Origin: Nocardioides sp. Root240
GTDB taxonomy: Bacteria; Actinomycetota; Actinomycetes; Propionibacteriales; Nocardioidaceae
Length of the DNA: 64,000 bases
Direction of reading: 5' to 3'
Assembly (NCBI RefSeq): GCF_001428825.1
Contig: NZ_LMIT01000012.1
Coordinates: 148,225-212,224 of the forward strand
Of this stretch, positions 52,441 through 62,244 are shown in pieces. The notes beneath the pieces were generated by a model, which did not search any database, had not been told where the DNA came from, and was given only the letters and a program-made list of their open reading frames with translations. The position numbers and the translations under genes are program-made. Position 1 is the first letter of the stretch. The number at the start of each line of letters is the position of its first letter.

Positions 52441-54988
52441 CGGCTGCCTCCGCGAGCGTGGCCACCGGCGCGTCGATCGCAGCCGCCACTACCTTGAAGC
52501 CGTAGCGCGCAGCGACCTGGGCGCCGGTCAGTTCACCGAAGTGATGCTCTTCGAGGAGCGGGAGGATCGACGTACGCCACGTACGGTCGAGACCGCCCGA
52601 CGCGTGCACCGCAGGGCGCATGAAGTACGACGGCCCAATCTTGAAGTCCGAGTCCTCGATCCGTCGGTTGAGCTCGTCGAGCAGGTCCGCGACCCGTGCA
52701 GGCAGGCCCTGCTCGGCGAGCCACGAACGCAGGATCTGATCGGTCGGCTCCTCCGACGGATGTAGCGGCAGGAAGGCGAAGCGGCGCCGCATGGCCGCGT
52801 CGACGAGCGCGATCGACCGGTCGGCGGTGTTCATGGTGCCGATGATGAAGACGTTCTCCGGGAGGTTGAACTCCTCGTCGGCGTAGAGCAGCTCGACGTT
52901 GTCCTTGCGGTACTCCAGCAGGAAGTAGAGCTCGCCGAACACCTTGGCGAGATTGCCTCGGTTGATCTCGTCGATGATGAGCACGAAGGGTTCGCGTGGA
53001 TTGGCAAGCGCTTGGTCCACGATCTTGCGCATCGGCCCTGGCTTGAGTTCGAAGCCTCCGGACGCCGTGGGCCGGTAGCCCTCGAAGAAGTCCTCATATG
53101 AGTACGCCGGGTGGAACTGCACCAGCCGGAAGTTGTCGCCAGCCACGTGGCGGGCGATCGCCTGGGCGAGGAAGGTTTTCCCGGTGCCTGGCGGTCCGTA
53201 GAAGATGAGCTGCGGACGATCGTTGAGAAGGTCGATGCACTCCTGAAGCCACGCTTGCGAGACATGGAGGTCAGCCGCCAGCTCAGGCGTGGCGGCGTCG
53301 AGCTCGACCTTCACGTAGACCGGCGGCGGCACCTGCTCCGTCTCGGTCTCCAGGAGCCCCTCCAGGGTGTCGAGCTGCTGGGTCAGATCGACGACATCGC
53401 GCTGGACCTTGAGCTTGGTGGCCAGCTCGGCTGGCAGGTCGGCGTAGTCGACCCCTCCCTCGTCGCTCACCCAGTCGACGTCGCGCACCAGATTGGAGTC
53501 TCCCTCGGGCGAAGGTTGATAGCGGGCTTCGCCGACGAGATTGCCGACATAGAGCCGGCCCTGGTCGACGGTGGCGATGAGATGTCCGGGCTCCATGCGG
53601 GTCAGGAAGGCGTGGAACTCATCGAGCTTCTCGCCCTTCACGTGGTACGACGCATGCGCGTAGTCCTCGTCCACGATGGGTTTGAGTTCGTCGCGGCTCA
53701 TTCCTGCGGAAACCTCGCGGAGGTTGGAGGCAGCCAGCGAGATCCAGCCTTCCTCGCGCCAGGTCGGCACCAGGTCCTTGCCGTTGACACTGCTACCGCG
53801 GATCAACCATCCGCGTTTGCCGACCTTGGGAAGGAGGCCGAGGAGATCCATCTCCTCGCGGAGGTCCTCGGCACTCACACGCGACCGCGGGTCTGGCAGA
53901 CCGCGATGATCGAACTCGACTCCCTCTGCCTCGAGTGCCTCCCGGAGTTCCGGCCGGTAGGGCGACTGCCCGACCGGCACAACGCGATGGTGCCCGTCGA
54001 GCTCGACCCTGTGAACGTACTCACCGACGCTGGGCGGGTTGGTGCCGACTGCCTGGGCGATGTCGCTGTAGGTGGTCCACTGTCCCTCGCCGATCAGCTT
54101 CACAGCGGCATCGATGAGAGGGTAGCTGCCGGCCTTGAAACGACCTTGGTCTGCGCGCTTCGCGGCCTGGGCATCTCGGTAGGCAGCACTCGAGATCTTC
54201 GCCAGGTCGCTCTCCGGATCCGCCTCGTCGAGAACCTTCTGTCCCGCCGCGGTCAGCACCCAGCCGCTGTTCGTCTTGTCGATCCAGCCGGCGGCTCGCA
54301 TGTCGACGGAGCCCCAGTTCACGGCGGCTTCGTAGCGCGGGATGCCGCTACCGGTCTTCACGAGCTCGAACTCGGTGAAGTCAATGCGCTCCGCCAACTC
54401 GTCCACGACGACTCGTCGCGCCGAGAGGCCGCGGTCGCGGAGGATCTCGAGGATCGTGCGCTGCAGGAGGGCGTAGCGCACCTGCTCGTTCCCACTGGCG
54501 GCCTCGCTCACGTGTGGCACCCCGTCGACCACAGCCTGCTCGAACTCCTCGGCGTGGTTCGCCACCTGGAAGAAGGTGATCGCGGAGCCGAGCTCGTATC
54601 GCGCGGTCTGGGTGAAGGCGTCGCGCGGGGCGTCAGTCACGAGCCACTCCACGGGACGCCGATGCCGGTGGACAGGGGCGCCGGCAGCAAACTCATAGGA
54701 GCCCGCAATCCGGCCGATGTTGTAGGCAGGCTTCTGCTTGCTCGGAGCGACGACGAGGTCTCCGACGGCAACCTCGAAGGCAAAGCGCCTCAAGTAGCCA
54801 GCCAAGCCGGGGATCGCGCCCGGCTTCGTCGTTGGGTAGGTGGCGGCGACCGCGGCCTTCATCGCCTCTTGGTTGTCACCGATGTCTCGGAGATCACCGA
54901 GGTCATCCCATCCGAGTGAAACGAAACCCTCGGCCACGAGTTGCGCAGCGGGAACCTGGTCGTTGTGGATGCCCCACACCTTGGTCAT
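52418..54988 (-). CDS. mcrB: McrB-family AAA+ GTPase with several N-terminal DNA-reader domains
   Basis: 856 residues. The C-terminal AAA+ motor (about 565-840) has Walker A GPPGTGKT (598-605), LIIDEINRGNL near 669 and the McrB signature MNTADRSIALVDAAMRRRF near 719. The N-terminus is unusually complex: an EVE/PUA-like domain (1 to ~150; VWGIHNDQ, GFVSLGWDDL), a winged helix of the Mrr_N type (about 165-255), an alkyltransferase-like DNA-binding module (about 285-345; TTYSDIAQAVGTNP, HRVVPVG, no PCHR cysteine), and a second EVE/PUA-like domain (about 393-515; REEGWISLA). These would recognise base modifications. Typical McrB has one reader domain. mcrC follows with overlap. Confidence 0.9.
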   Translation of the reverse strand: MTKVWGIHNDQVPAAQLVAEGFVSLGWDDLGDLRDIGDNQEAMKAAVAATYPTTKPGAIPGLAGYLRRFAFEVAVGDLVVAPSKQKPAYNIGRIAGSYEFAAGAPVHRHRRPVEWLVTDAPRDAFTQTARYELGSAITFFQVANHAEEFEQAVVDGVPHVSEAASGNEQVRYALLQRTILEILRDRGLSARRVVVDELAERIDFTEFELVKTGSGIPRYEAAVNWGSVDMRAAGWIDKTNSGWVLTAAGQKVLDEADPESDLAKISSAAYRDAQAAKRADQGRFKAGSYPLIDAAVKLIGEGQWTTYSDIAQAVGTNPPSVGEYVHRVELDGHHRVVPVGQSPYRPELREALEAEGVEFDHRGLPDPRSRVSAEDLREEMDLLGLLPKVGKRGWLIRGSSVNGKDLVPTWREEGWISLAASNLREVSAGMSRDELKPIVDEDYAHASYHVKGEKLDEFHAFLTRMEPGHLIATVDQGRLYVGNLVGEARYQPSPEGDSNLVRDVDWVSDEGGVDYADLPAELATKLKVQRDVVDLTQQLDTLEGLLETETEQVPPPVYVKVELDAATPELAADLHVSQAWLQECIDLLNDRPQLIFYGPPGTGKTFLAQAIARHVAGDNFRLVQFHPAYSYEDFFEGYRPTASGGFELKPGPMRKIVDQALANPREPFVLIIDEINRGNLAKVFGELYFLLEYRKDNVELLYADEEFNLPENVFIIGTMNTADRSIALVDAAMRRRFAFLPLHPSEEPTDQILRSWLAEQGLPARVADLLDELNRRIEDSDFKIGPSYFMRPAVHASGGLDRTWRTSILPLLEEHHFGELTGAQVAARYGFKVVAAAIDAPVATLAEAADGTADPD

Positions 54989-55037
54989 CGCGACTCCTTC
55001 TCAAGATCGACGCAGTCTTGCAGCTTCGTTCGTCGCT

Positions 55038-55595
55038 TCATTCGGGCTCGGACTCGAAGTACGTGAGCCGGTCGGCGGCCGCCGAGACCACGTCAGCGCC
55101 AAGCCCGTGGGGACCGGCCAGTTCGATCGCGAGCCGTTCGATGCTGAGGTCGAGCCGTCTGGTCGCGTTCAGGGCGAGGAAGGTCGCTCCCGCGTGCCCG
55201 CCCAGCACCAACGCACGCAGAGCCTGATCGGGTTCAGGAGCGCGCGCGACAGCGAGATAGTCGGTCGCAGCGATTTTGGTCTCCGCGGTGATCCTGGCCG
55301 CGAGTTGATAGACCGCCTCCGCCAGTCCGTTGCGAGGGATCTCTGCCTGTTCGCGCCGCCGATGCTCGCCGTTGTAGGTGTAGCGGCCGTTGCCGTGGAA
55401 GGTCAGCAGCCTCGCGTCGCGGTGCCGCTGCAGGATCTGCCGGATCGTCGCCTGCACCGTGGTGTTGTCGGGATACATCGCCTGGAGGCGCTCCTCGGCG
55501 CCGGCATAGAACTCGATGAGCGTGAATTCCTGGCCGGGTCGGTACAGCCGCGCCAACTCGTCGGCGACCGCCTGCTTCCACGTCGTCCCGACCAT
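55038..55595 (-). CDS. Winged-helix protein of unknown function
   Basis: 185 residues. The N-terminal ~75 residues look like the HTH of Dam-replacing/DpnI-type C-termini (TLIEFYAGAEERL, VQATIRQILQRHRDARLLTF, GNGRYTY). The C-terminal ~110 residues are helical with no known motif (AARITAETKIAATDYLAVARA, LVLGGHAGATFLALNA). It lies between mcrB (49-base gap) and drmC (172-base gap) on the same strand. May be a regulator or an accessory DNA reader for either system; no call is made. Confidence 0.6.
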   Translation of the reverse strand: MVGTTWKQAVADELARLYRPGQEFTLIEFYAGAEERLQAMYPDNTTVQATIRQILQRHRDARLLTFHGNGRYTYNGEHRRREQAEIPRNGLAEAVYQLAARITAETKIAATDYLAVARAPEPDQALRALVLGGHAGATFLALNATRRLDLSIERLAIELAGPHGLGADVVSAAADRLTYFESEPE

Positions 55596-55767
55596 CAGCT
55601 CACCCCTCGTCGAAGTGCGACCAGCTCTGTGTCCCGATTGGATCGGGGCGTATCACGCGATCGTATGGCCCTGACACCCCACCACACGACGTCCTCATTT
55701 TCAGGTGTCCGTGGCGTAGTAACGCTCCCGGATGAACGTGGTCCACCGGATTGCGAAACGCAGCCCA

Positions 55768-56472
55768 CTACACGAGTGCATACAAGCTGCCGTGCTTGCT
55801 GACCATCGCGGATTCGACCGACTCGGCGAGCGCCGAGTCTCGAACGAGCAGGCCGAACTCGACGTTGCGGTTCTCAGCACTGAAGGAGAAGTTCGCGCTG
55901 GTGAGCAGGAGCAGCTCGTGGTCGATGACGATGAACTTGGCGTGGCTGACGACGCGTTTGCCATTGTGCAGCTCGGCTGACTGGTAGATGGACGCTTTCG
56001 GCAGTTGAGTCTTGAGCTTCGCTGCGTCAGCCTTGTCGCCGTCGACGTAGACCGTCACAACGACTCCCGGTTGCTCGGACGCCTCCTTCAACACCTTCCA
56101 CATCTGGGAGGTCTGCTCGAAGTTGTACGTCGCGCAAACAACGGACTGACGAGCAGCCAGAACGAGGCGATGGAACTCACCGGTGAGGTGGCCAACCTGG
56201 GCTTCGTTGCCGGGCATCGTCCAAACTGGCGTCAGGTCGCGGTTGAGTGACTTCGCGCCGGCGACCGCGTGCAGCACCCCGGCAGCCTGTTGACCGTTCT
56301 CATGACTCAGCCCTGCGTCAGCGAGCAACTGCTTGGCCTCAGCTCGACGGGCCGCGTTGACGACGGAGAGCGCCCTGACGACGTGTTGACCCGACGCGAA
56401 CTGGACGGCAAGTCCGGCGGCTTCGCTACCGGTCAGGAACTCCCCGAGCGACGCGAAGGGGTCAGAGGGCAT
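55768..56472 (-). CDS. drmC: DISARM protein DrmC (phospholipase D-like)
   Basis: 234 residues from the ATG at 56472; it overlaps the drmB stop by 11 bases. The frame is open upstream to 56649, but that part is a shadow of drmB. A single HKD motif is present, HAKFIVID with SANFS behind it (about residues 185-205). DrmC belongs to the PLD superfamily, which includes nucleases; its part in DISARM is not essential in all systems as I recall. The 172 bases after it (55596-55767) hold no gene. Confidence 0.88.
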   Translation of the reverse strand: MPSDPFASLGEFLTGSEAAGLAVQFASGQHVVRALSVVNAARRAEAKQLLADAGLSHENGQQAAGVLHAVAGAKSLNRDLTPVWTMPGNEAQVGHLTGEFHRLVLAARQSVVCATYNFEQTSQMWKVLKEASEQPGVVVTVYVDGDKADAAKLKTQLPKASIYQSAELHNGKRVVSHAKFIVIDHELLLLTSANFSFSAENRNVEFGLLVRDSALAESVESAMVSKHGSLYALV

Positions 56473-58504
56473 CCGGGCTCCCAAAGAACCCGGGCACGGT
56501 CTCGCCGGAAGCTGTCGGCAGATTGAGCAGGAACCGCCGGTCAAGGAAGCGATTGGCCTTCTCGCACGAGGTCTCCGAGGCAAAGGAGCAGCAGTGGCAT
56601 GCGGCACCGTGGAGGAAGTCCTCAGGGTCGCCCGGCGTGCGCGTCGCACACACTGGGTCGGACGAACACCGCGCCGCCCGCCGCAGTGCCCTCACCACGA
56701 GGTTGTGAAGCTTTGACGGCTCCGAGAGCGCTACGAGACCGCCTAGGGTGCCTTCGCTGTCGGATGCGGTCGTGCAGATCAGCAGTCCAGCGGCGGCCTC
56801 GCGCTGGGGGGCGCTGGCCCATCCGTAGATGCGCTCGGTGAGGCTCGCTGCGCCGTATCCGCTGGACATAGCCATCTCGCGGATCAGCGAGTGTGAAAGC
56901 GAGTGGAGCAGCCAGTAGCGGGGCGCGGGCAGCCGGACGTCGGGGTCGACGTTGTTCGCGGTTTCAGAGAAGCGACGCTCGAAGTTTCGGCGGTGCGCGG
57001 ACTTGTGGGCATCCCACAACGGGGTCGGAATGATCGCCTGTTCCCAGGTTGCGACCTCGTCGAGGTCGAGCTGAAGGAAAATGCCTTCGCCCCGGTCCTC
57101 GGTGGCGGGAACCCAGGTGGGTTTCCCGTCGCGGGTGAGTTTGACCAGTCGGCTGACGAGGTCGTTCACGCGGTCCATCTCGTCAAGGCGGGTAAAACCG
57201 AGGACCGCATTGACCTTCTTCATCTGATTGACCGCGACGACACGTCGGATCCGCGGATGCAGGTCGTCATCCCGCTTCATCTCGGTGACCATGAGGCCGC
57301 TGGAGTTCTGCTGCTGTGGGAACAGCGAGGGCTTCTGCAGGTACCGCCACTCGGGGACCAGCAAGTCTACCGGGTCCCAATCGGCTAACTTCTCCTGGCG
57401 GACCTCTTCGGTGTCGGCGGGCGCCAAGGCATCTGCCACCGCCCCGGCGAGCGTTGCGTCGTCCACATCCGACAAGTCCACCTTGCCGTCCGCGACATCT
57501 CGAAGGGTCTCAAGATCGCCGGCATACCTCGCAATCCGCTCGACGCCGAGCGCCACCCGAAGTTGGTCGCCCAAGGCTTCCTTCTCCTCAGCGTCGGTGC
57601 GTGGCATGACGATGATCGACTGGGTCGATGCGAACCAAAGATTCGAGGCACCCATCATGATGAGCGCCGGGCGGGCGTCACATCCGCTGTCGAACGCGTT
57701 GAGGTGCGGGTGACGACCTCGGCACTTCTGCGGGAGCTTTTCCCTACCGACGGACCCTTGCGCCTCTGCCATTCCTCGAGTCTGGCCGCATGACGCGCAG
57801 GCGATGATCGAGCCGACGCTCTTGCCGACGTTGGCGTCGCGCATCTTGAGGTCGGGCAACTCTGCCTTCGGACACTTCTTGCCGCGGTGTACCCAGAGCG
57901 CGTACGGGAACTCGTCAAGGTGGCCGTTCGTGCATGTCAAAAGGTGCTGGGCAGGGACGGCGGGACTGCCTGACTTCTTCTTCGAGGCGCCGCCTCGACC
58001 GGGGCAGTTCTTGTGAGCGAACTGCGCGAGGTCAGGGCGGAAGGGATGCGTGTTCGTGTAGTGGAAGCGCGGCAGCGGGCCGAGATAGTCGCAGCCCGTG
58101 CACCGCAACCATTGCGGGAACACACGGCCGGGGATGCCGAGATCCGAACCCTCGCTAGACATCCCCATTCGCTTGGGTTGCCACGGGAAGGGACGCAATG
58201 CGTCGACTTGGGAGCCGAGATGGAGGCGAACGACGTTGAGCAAGCGGGGCTCGAGAATCGACGGCACGTGGTCGCGTCGCTTCCAGATCGCCTCCCAATC
58301 TCCGAGGCCGGCTGGCATGATCGAGAAGTTGGGGAGATCCATGATCGCGCCGGGCCCGTAGGTGTACAGGAGCGACGACGGGCGTGCGGAACCGACCTTG
58401 GCGCGGTTCTTGACGACGCCTTCCTCAGCGTCACCGAGCGGGTCGAGGTGCTCGTGCTCGTCGTGGACCATATCCTCGCTGGGCTCAGGCAGCAGGTCGG
58501 TCAT
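56462..58504 (-). CDS. drmB: DISARM protein DrmB (DUF1998)
   Basis: 680 residues. N-terminal block SSLLYTYGPGAIMDLPNFSIMP (residues ~43-64) typical of DrmB, several Cys pairs (CTGCDYLGPLP, CTNGHLDEFPYALWVH, CASCGQTRG), and a C-terminal DUF1998 region with LSHSLIREMA, YGWASAPQREAA and a final Cys cluster (CHCCSFASETSC). DrmB forms the DrmAB complex that recognises incoming DNA. The ATG overlaps the drmA stop (ATGA) and the stop overlaps drmC. Confidence 0.92.
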   Translation of the reverse strand: MTDLLPEPSEDMVHDEHEHLDPLGDAEEGVVKNRAKVGSARPSSLLYTYGPGAIMDLPNFSIMPAGLGDWEAIWKRRDHVPSILEPRLLNVVRLHLGSQVDALRPFPWQPKRMGMSSEGSDLGIPGRVFPQWLRCTGCDYLGPLPRFHYTNTHPFRPDLAQFAHKNCPGRGGASKKKSGSPAVPAQHLLTCTNGHLDEFPYALWVHRGKKCPKAELPDLKMRDANVGKSVGSIIACASCGQTRGMAEAQGSVGREKLPQKCRGRHPHLNAFDSGCDARPALIMMGASNLWFASTQSIIVMPRTDAEEKEALGDQLRVALGVERIARYAGDLETLRDVADGKVDLSDVDDATLAGAVADALAPADTEEVRQEKLADWDPVDLLVPEWRYLQKPSLFPQQQNSSGLMVTEMKRDDDLHPRIRRVVAVNQMKKVNAVLGFTRLDEMDRVNDLVSRLVKLTRDGKPTWVPATEDRGEGIFLQLDLDEVATWEQAIIPTPLWDAHKSAHRRNFERRFSETANNVDPDVRLPAPRYWLLHSLSHSLIREMAMSSGYGAASLTERIYGWASAPQREAAAGLLICTTASDSEGTLGGLVALSEPSKLHNLVVRALRRAARCSSDPVCATRTPGDPEDFLHGAACHCCSFASETSCEKANRFLDRRFLLNLPTASGETVPGFFGSPDAL

Positions 58505-61500
58505 CAGTCATCCTCCCCAGCGGGCAGGGTCCACCCGTCAACGCCGTCAGGAGTTCGAGCGAACAATCGGTCAGGCACGGGGCTGACCAACAGATTGATT
58601 TCGGGCTGGACTTCGCGCATGGAGTTCGCGATCACGAACGGGGCTTCCATGGAGCCGCCGGCGGACGCCTTGGCGTTCTCAGGGCTGATGATGAGCGGGA
58701 GGTATTTTCCGCCTTCGCCGGTGCGTTCATAGACGAGCGTCTTGTGCATGTCGGCGGCGCGCTTGGCGCGTTCGCTCCAGCGATCGATCCGGTTGACTAG
58801 CAGATCGTTGGCGCGCTTGGTCGCGGCCTCGTCCTGCGCTGCAGCGGCGATGCGCTTCTTGAGCTTCGCAGCGATGGACTCGACCAAGGTGCGCTGGTCT
58901 TTGATCCGCCCGGCTTCCCTCTCGGGAGAAAGCCCTTCGGGGACTGTGGCTTGTAGGACGCGGGCGGCGCTGACGAGGAGGCCATCGACACCGCGCGCAA
59001 GCGAGGTGGGCGAGTAGGGCGTCACCGACAGCGCCTCGACCTTGGCGTAGAACGTCTCGTGGTAGTGCTTGAACTGTTCGAAGTGCGCTAGGTCGCGGGG
59101 TCGCGCCCAGTTGCCGAGCGACACCACCAGCCCAGGCCGGGCGGAGGGGTCACGGCCGACGCGGGAGGATGCCTGGATGTACTCAGCGGTGTTTTTCGGC
59201 TGGCCTACGACGAGCATCAAGCCGAGGCGCTGGACGTCCACACCAACCTGCAACATCGAGGTTGCGAGCACGACGTCGAATGGCGAGTTTTTCCTCGACG
59301 CTGTCTTCTTGCCGGCACGCGAGTCAGCGATACGGGCGAGGGTTGCCGTCGTGGTGTCGTAGTCCGCGTCAAACTCCAGGCCCAGGTGATCGAGGGTCTG
59401 GCCGATTTCCGACGAAGCGATGCGGGAGGTCAGCTCGCCGACGTTGAGGAGGCCGAAGGATGTCCCCCACCGACGTGGGAACCCGGAGTCCTTCCGGGGT
59501 CGGTTCACTCGGCTCTGTACGTCGTCGGCGACGTACCGCGCCATACCGGCCAACTCACGCGTGGCGTTGAAATAGCCGACCAGCGTCATGTACGGGTCCG
59601 CGGCCGCTCCAGCCTTGTCGAGCAGCAGTTGCCCAGCCGCCAGGAGCACCTCGGACACTCGAATCTCGGCGCTCGACAAACGCACCCCCTGGGCACTGAC
59701 CCCGACGTAGCGCCGCCCGGGGTTGGCGTCGTCGATGGGAACTTCTTGGGAGAAGAACGTGTCAGCAACGTCGAGCACCTGCGGCGGAAAGATCTCGACC
59801 TGTCGGCCGTACAAGCCCCGGACCTGTTCCTGCGCGTTGCGGACTGTCGCGGTCGAAGCCACGATCAGCGGCTTCACCGGGGAACCTTCGGCTGTCTCCC
59901 ACGACGAGAGGGTTTCGACCGCGACCTCGAACAGGCCAACCGAGGTGCCGAGCGCGCCGGTGATGAGGTGCAGCTCGTCTTGGATGATGAGGTCGGGCGG
60001 CCGCAGGCGACCGACCGGTGAGACCGTCGCAGCGGGCAGTCCGTCCTTCGCCGGATGCGACCCGACCGTGCAATGCGCGTAGTCCGTGTGGACGTAGCCG
60101 TGCCGGCCGCACCGCCGGCTCACGAAGCCGAACAGCGCGGCGGCTTCACCTTCTCGCGCAAGCCGGGCGAACTTGTCGACCGTGGCAATCACGAACGCCG
60201 GAGCAAGGCGGTAAATCTCCTCGTCCACCGTGAGCACTGGCAGGCCTTCGCTGACCGCTCCCCCCTTGGAGAACGGACACCGTGCCAGCTCGTCGCCGCA
60301 GTGGACGAACACTCGGCGGTGGTTCGCGTCGGCCTTGACCTGAGCTCCCGTGATCGGCGTGCCGCACCAAGGACAACGCTGGATCTGGAGCACCGTCAGG
60401 CGGTGCCCAAACCCCTCGTTGGCCTTCTTGAGCTGCTCGTCGGCTTCCTCGAACCGCTTGGGGCTGACATCGGTTCCAACCCACAAACCGATTCGGAATG
60501 GCTCTCTGCCCCACAGCTCTTCGTCTTCGAGCCGGGCGAGTTCCGCCGCGCACACCAGCGCCGTCGCGCGCTGGAACTGCTGCGCGGTGAGCAACCGCAG
60601 CGTGTAGCGCATGAGGACAGCAATGCCATCTCGCCCGTCGAGCGGGCCATCCGCCGATTCGACGACTCCCTGGCGGCGACGGATGGCGAACGTGTACGCA
60701 GCAAGGCCGAGATACGCCTCGGTCTTGCCACCACCGGTCGGGAAAAACAGCAGCTCGACCTTCGACTGGTGCTCCGAACTGCGGATCTCCGCAGCGGGGA
60801 CGGTCAGCGCACCGAGCTGCATCAGGATGAAGGCAAGCTGGAACGGACGCCATGAGGCGGCCGATGCGCCACGACCCGCAACAAGATCCTCGGCCGCGTC
60901 GATCGAGAGCGCTGCGTCAGCAGCGCGCGCTGTCGCAACCTGCGACGCGATGCGTTGGTCACGCATGACCCGGTTCATGAACTGGAAGCAGCGCAGTGCC
61001 TCGGGGTCAGTGGCAACGTGCTCCATGCCGGCGACGAGCCGCTTGTGCGCCTCGCGTGCCTCCCAGAGTGCGACCTCAGCGGTCTCCTGGAGATGGCTGG
61101 GAAGCAAGGCAGCCTCCGCTTCCTGGATGTCCAGCCAGGTGCCGTACCCGTCAACCAGCGGGGCGAGGCCGGTACGCAAGGCATCCGCCGCGACGGTCGC
61201 AAGCGCGTCCATCGACAGGGTCGCATCTTCAACGGAGCGCGCCTTGGTCTGCGGCGTCTCCCCGATCGGCAGCCAGGTCGTCTCGACAGCGGTGGCGCGG
61301 CGCGATCCAGACTTCAATGTCCAATCCGCCGAACACGTGCGGCCGATGGCGAACTCTAGGCGGTTGCGGTACTGGAGATTGAGGCGCTTGATCTCTTCGT
61401 CGTGCTCAGGCCAGTCGTGCTCCATTACGTCCTGCACCGGCAGGAACACCTCGGCCCCACCGGCGTCCACAAGGAGCTTGGTCTGAAACATCCACATGCT

Positions 61501-62244
61501 CAAGGGGATCGGCATGGGCGTCTCGCGGTCGTTGCACAGCGCGATCTCAACCAGCAGGCGGTTGAACTTCGGGTCGTCGTAGCGGTCGACCCGCAGAACG
61601 ATCGACTCCTTCAACCCAACCGTCGCGGTACGTCCGGGCGCGAGGTCAGCGAGGCGGACTGTGCGGGTCTCCTCGACCGGCGTGCGCTGGTACTCCCGGA
61701 CCGGACGGCCGGCCTTGGTGACTTTGTCGGTCTCGACCGTCTCGTAGGTGCCCCACGAGGCGACCACACGGAACGCTTCGAGGTCGGCCGGAACCTGGAA
61801 CCGCAGGCCCATCGAAGCGGGGATCATCAGGCCCTGTTTCGGTGCGCGGTCTTCCGCGTCGTCGTCCTCCGCATCCGCCTCAGTGTCGTCGGCGGCGTAC
61901 GCCGGGACGCCACGGCCTTCGACCACGCCTCCGTCATCGGTGCGCACCTCCACCACGTCGGGACGGAGCGGATCTTCGCCCCCGTCCTCTGGCGCAGCCG
62001 TCGCCTTCCCGGTCAGCTTGACGGGCGCGATGTACCCCACGAGGTATTGCGAGCGCGGGCTGAACGGGAGACTCTCCTCCGAGCCGTGAATTGGGCCAAG
62101 TAGTTCCCGCTGGAGGATGTCCACGAGGTTTTCGCGCACCGCGTACGACGAACCGTCCAGCCCGTGGTTCAACTCATACGAAGCCTGCGCCGCGATCGCC
62201 TCAGTGGTTGTGTCTGTCACGGTTCGCCAGTCTGCCTTAACCAT
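58504..62244 (-). CDS. drmA: DISARM helicase DrmA
   Basis: 1246 residues. SF2 helicase with Walker A FFPTGGGKTEAYLG near residue 500, motif II DELH in LIIQDELHLITG near 755, and C-terminal motifs SMLQVGVDVQRLG and YIQASSRVGRD near 1015. A zinc-finger-like CPWC...C block lies near residue 625. DrmA with DrmB translocates on DNA and blocks phage genomes in known DISARM. The ATG overlaps the stop of the upstream serine recombinase by 8 bases, so translation may be coupled. No SNF2-type drmD is in view on this strand. Confidence 0.93.
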   Translation of the reverse strand: MVKADWRTVTDTTTEAIAAQASYELNHGLDGSSYAVRENLVDILQRELLGPIHGSEESLPFSPRSQYLVGYIAPVKLTGKATAAPEDGGEDPLRPDVVEVRTDDGGVVEGRGVPAYAADDTEADAEDDDAEDRAPKQGLMIPASMGLRFQVPADLEAFRVVASWGTYETVETDKVTKAGRPVREYQRTPVEETRTVRLADLAPGRTATVGLKESIVLRVDRYDDPKFNRLLVEIALCNDRETPMPIPLSMWMFQTKLLVDAGGAEVFLPVQDVMEHDWPEHDEEIKRLNLQYRNRLEFAIGRTCSADWTLKSGSRRATAVETTWLPIGETPQTKARSVEDATLSMDALATVAADALRTGLAPLVDGYGTWLDIQEAEAALLPSHLQETAEVALWEAREAHKRLVAGMEHVATDPEALRCFQFMNRVMRDQRIASQVATARAADAALSIDAAEDLVAGRGASAASWRPFQLAFILMQLGALTVPAAEIRSSEHQSKVELLFFPTGGGKTEAYLGLAAYTFAIRRRQGVVESADGPLDGRDGIAVLMRYTLRLLTAQQFQRATALVCAAELARLEDEELWGREPFRIGLWVGTDVSPKRFEEADEQLKKANEGFGHRLTVLQIQRCPWCGTPITGAQVKADANHRRVFVHCGDELARCPFSKGGAVSEGLPVLTVDEEIYRLAPAFVIATVDKFARLAREGEAAALFGFVSRRCGRHGYVHTDYAHCTVGSHPAKDGLPAATVSPVGRLRPPDLIIQDELHLITGALGTSVGLFEVAVETLSSWETAEGSPVKPLIVASTATVRNAQEQVRGLYGRQVEIFPPQVLDVADTFFSQEVPIDDANPGRRYVGVSAQGVRLSSAEIRVSEVLLAAGQLLLDKAGAAADPYMTLVGYFNATRELAGMARYVADDVQSRVNRPRKDSGFPRRWGTSFGLLNVGELTSRIASSEIGQTLDHLGLEFDADYDTTTATLARIADSRAGKKTASRKNSPFDVVLATSMLQVGVDVQRLGLMLVVGQPKNTAEYIQASSRVGRDPSARPGLVVSLGNWARPRDLAHFEQFKHYHETFYAKVEALSVTPYSPTSLARGVDGLLVSAARVLQATVPEGLSPEREAGRIKDQRTLVESIAAKLKKRIAAAAQDEAATKRANDLLVNRIDRWSERAKRAADMHKTLVYERTGEGGKYLPLIISPENAKASAGGSMEAPFVIANSMREVQPEINLLVSPVPDRLFARTPDGVDGWTLPAGEDD

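Noticed and set aside
56473..56649. N-terminal extension of DrmC
   Set aside because: It lies antisense-free but inside drmB's coding frame region; residues are Arg/Pro-rich and the ATG at 56472 gives the family-like start with stop/start overlap.
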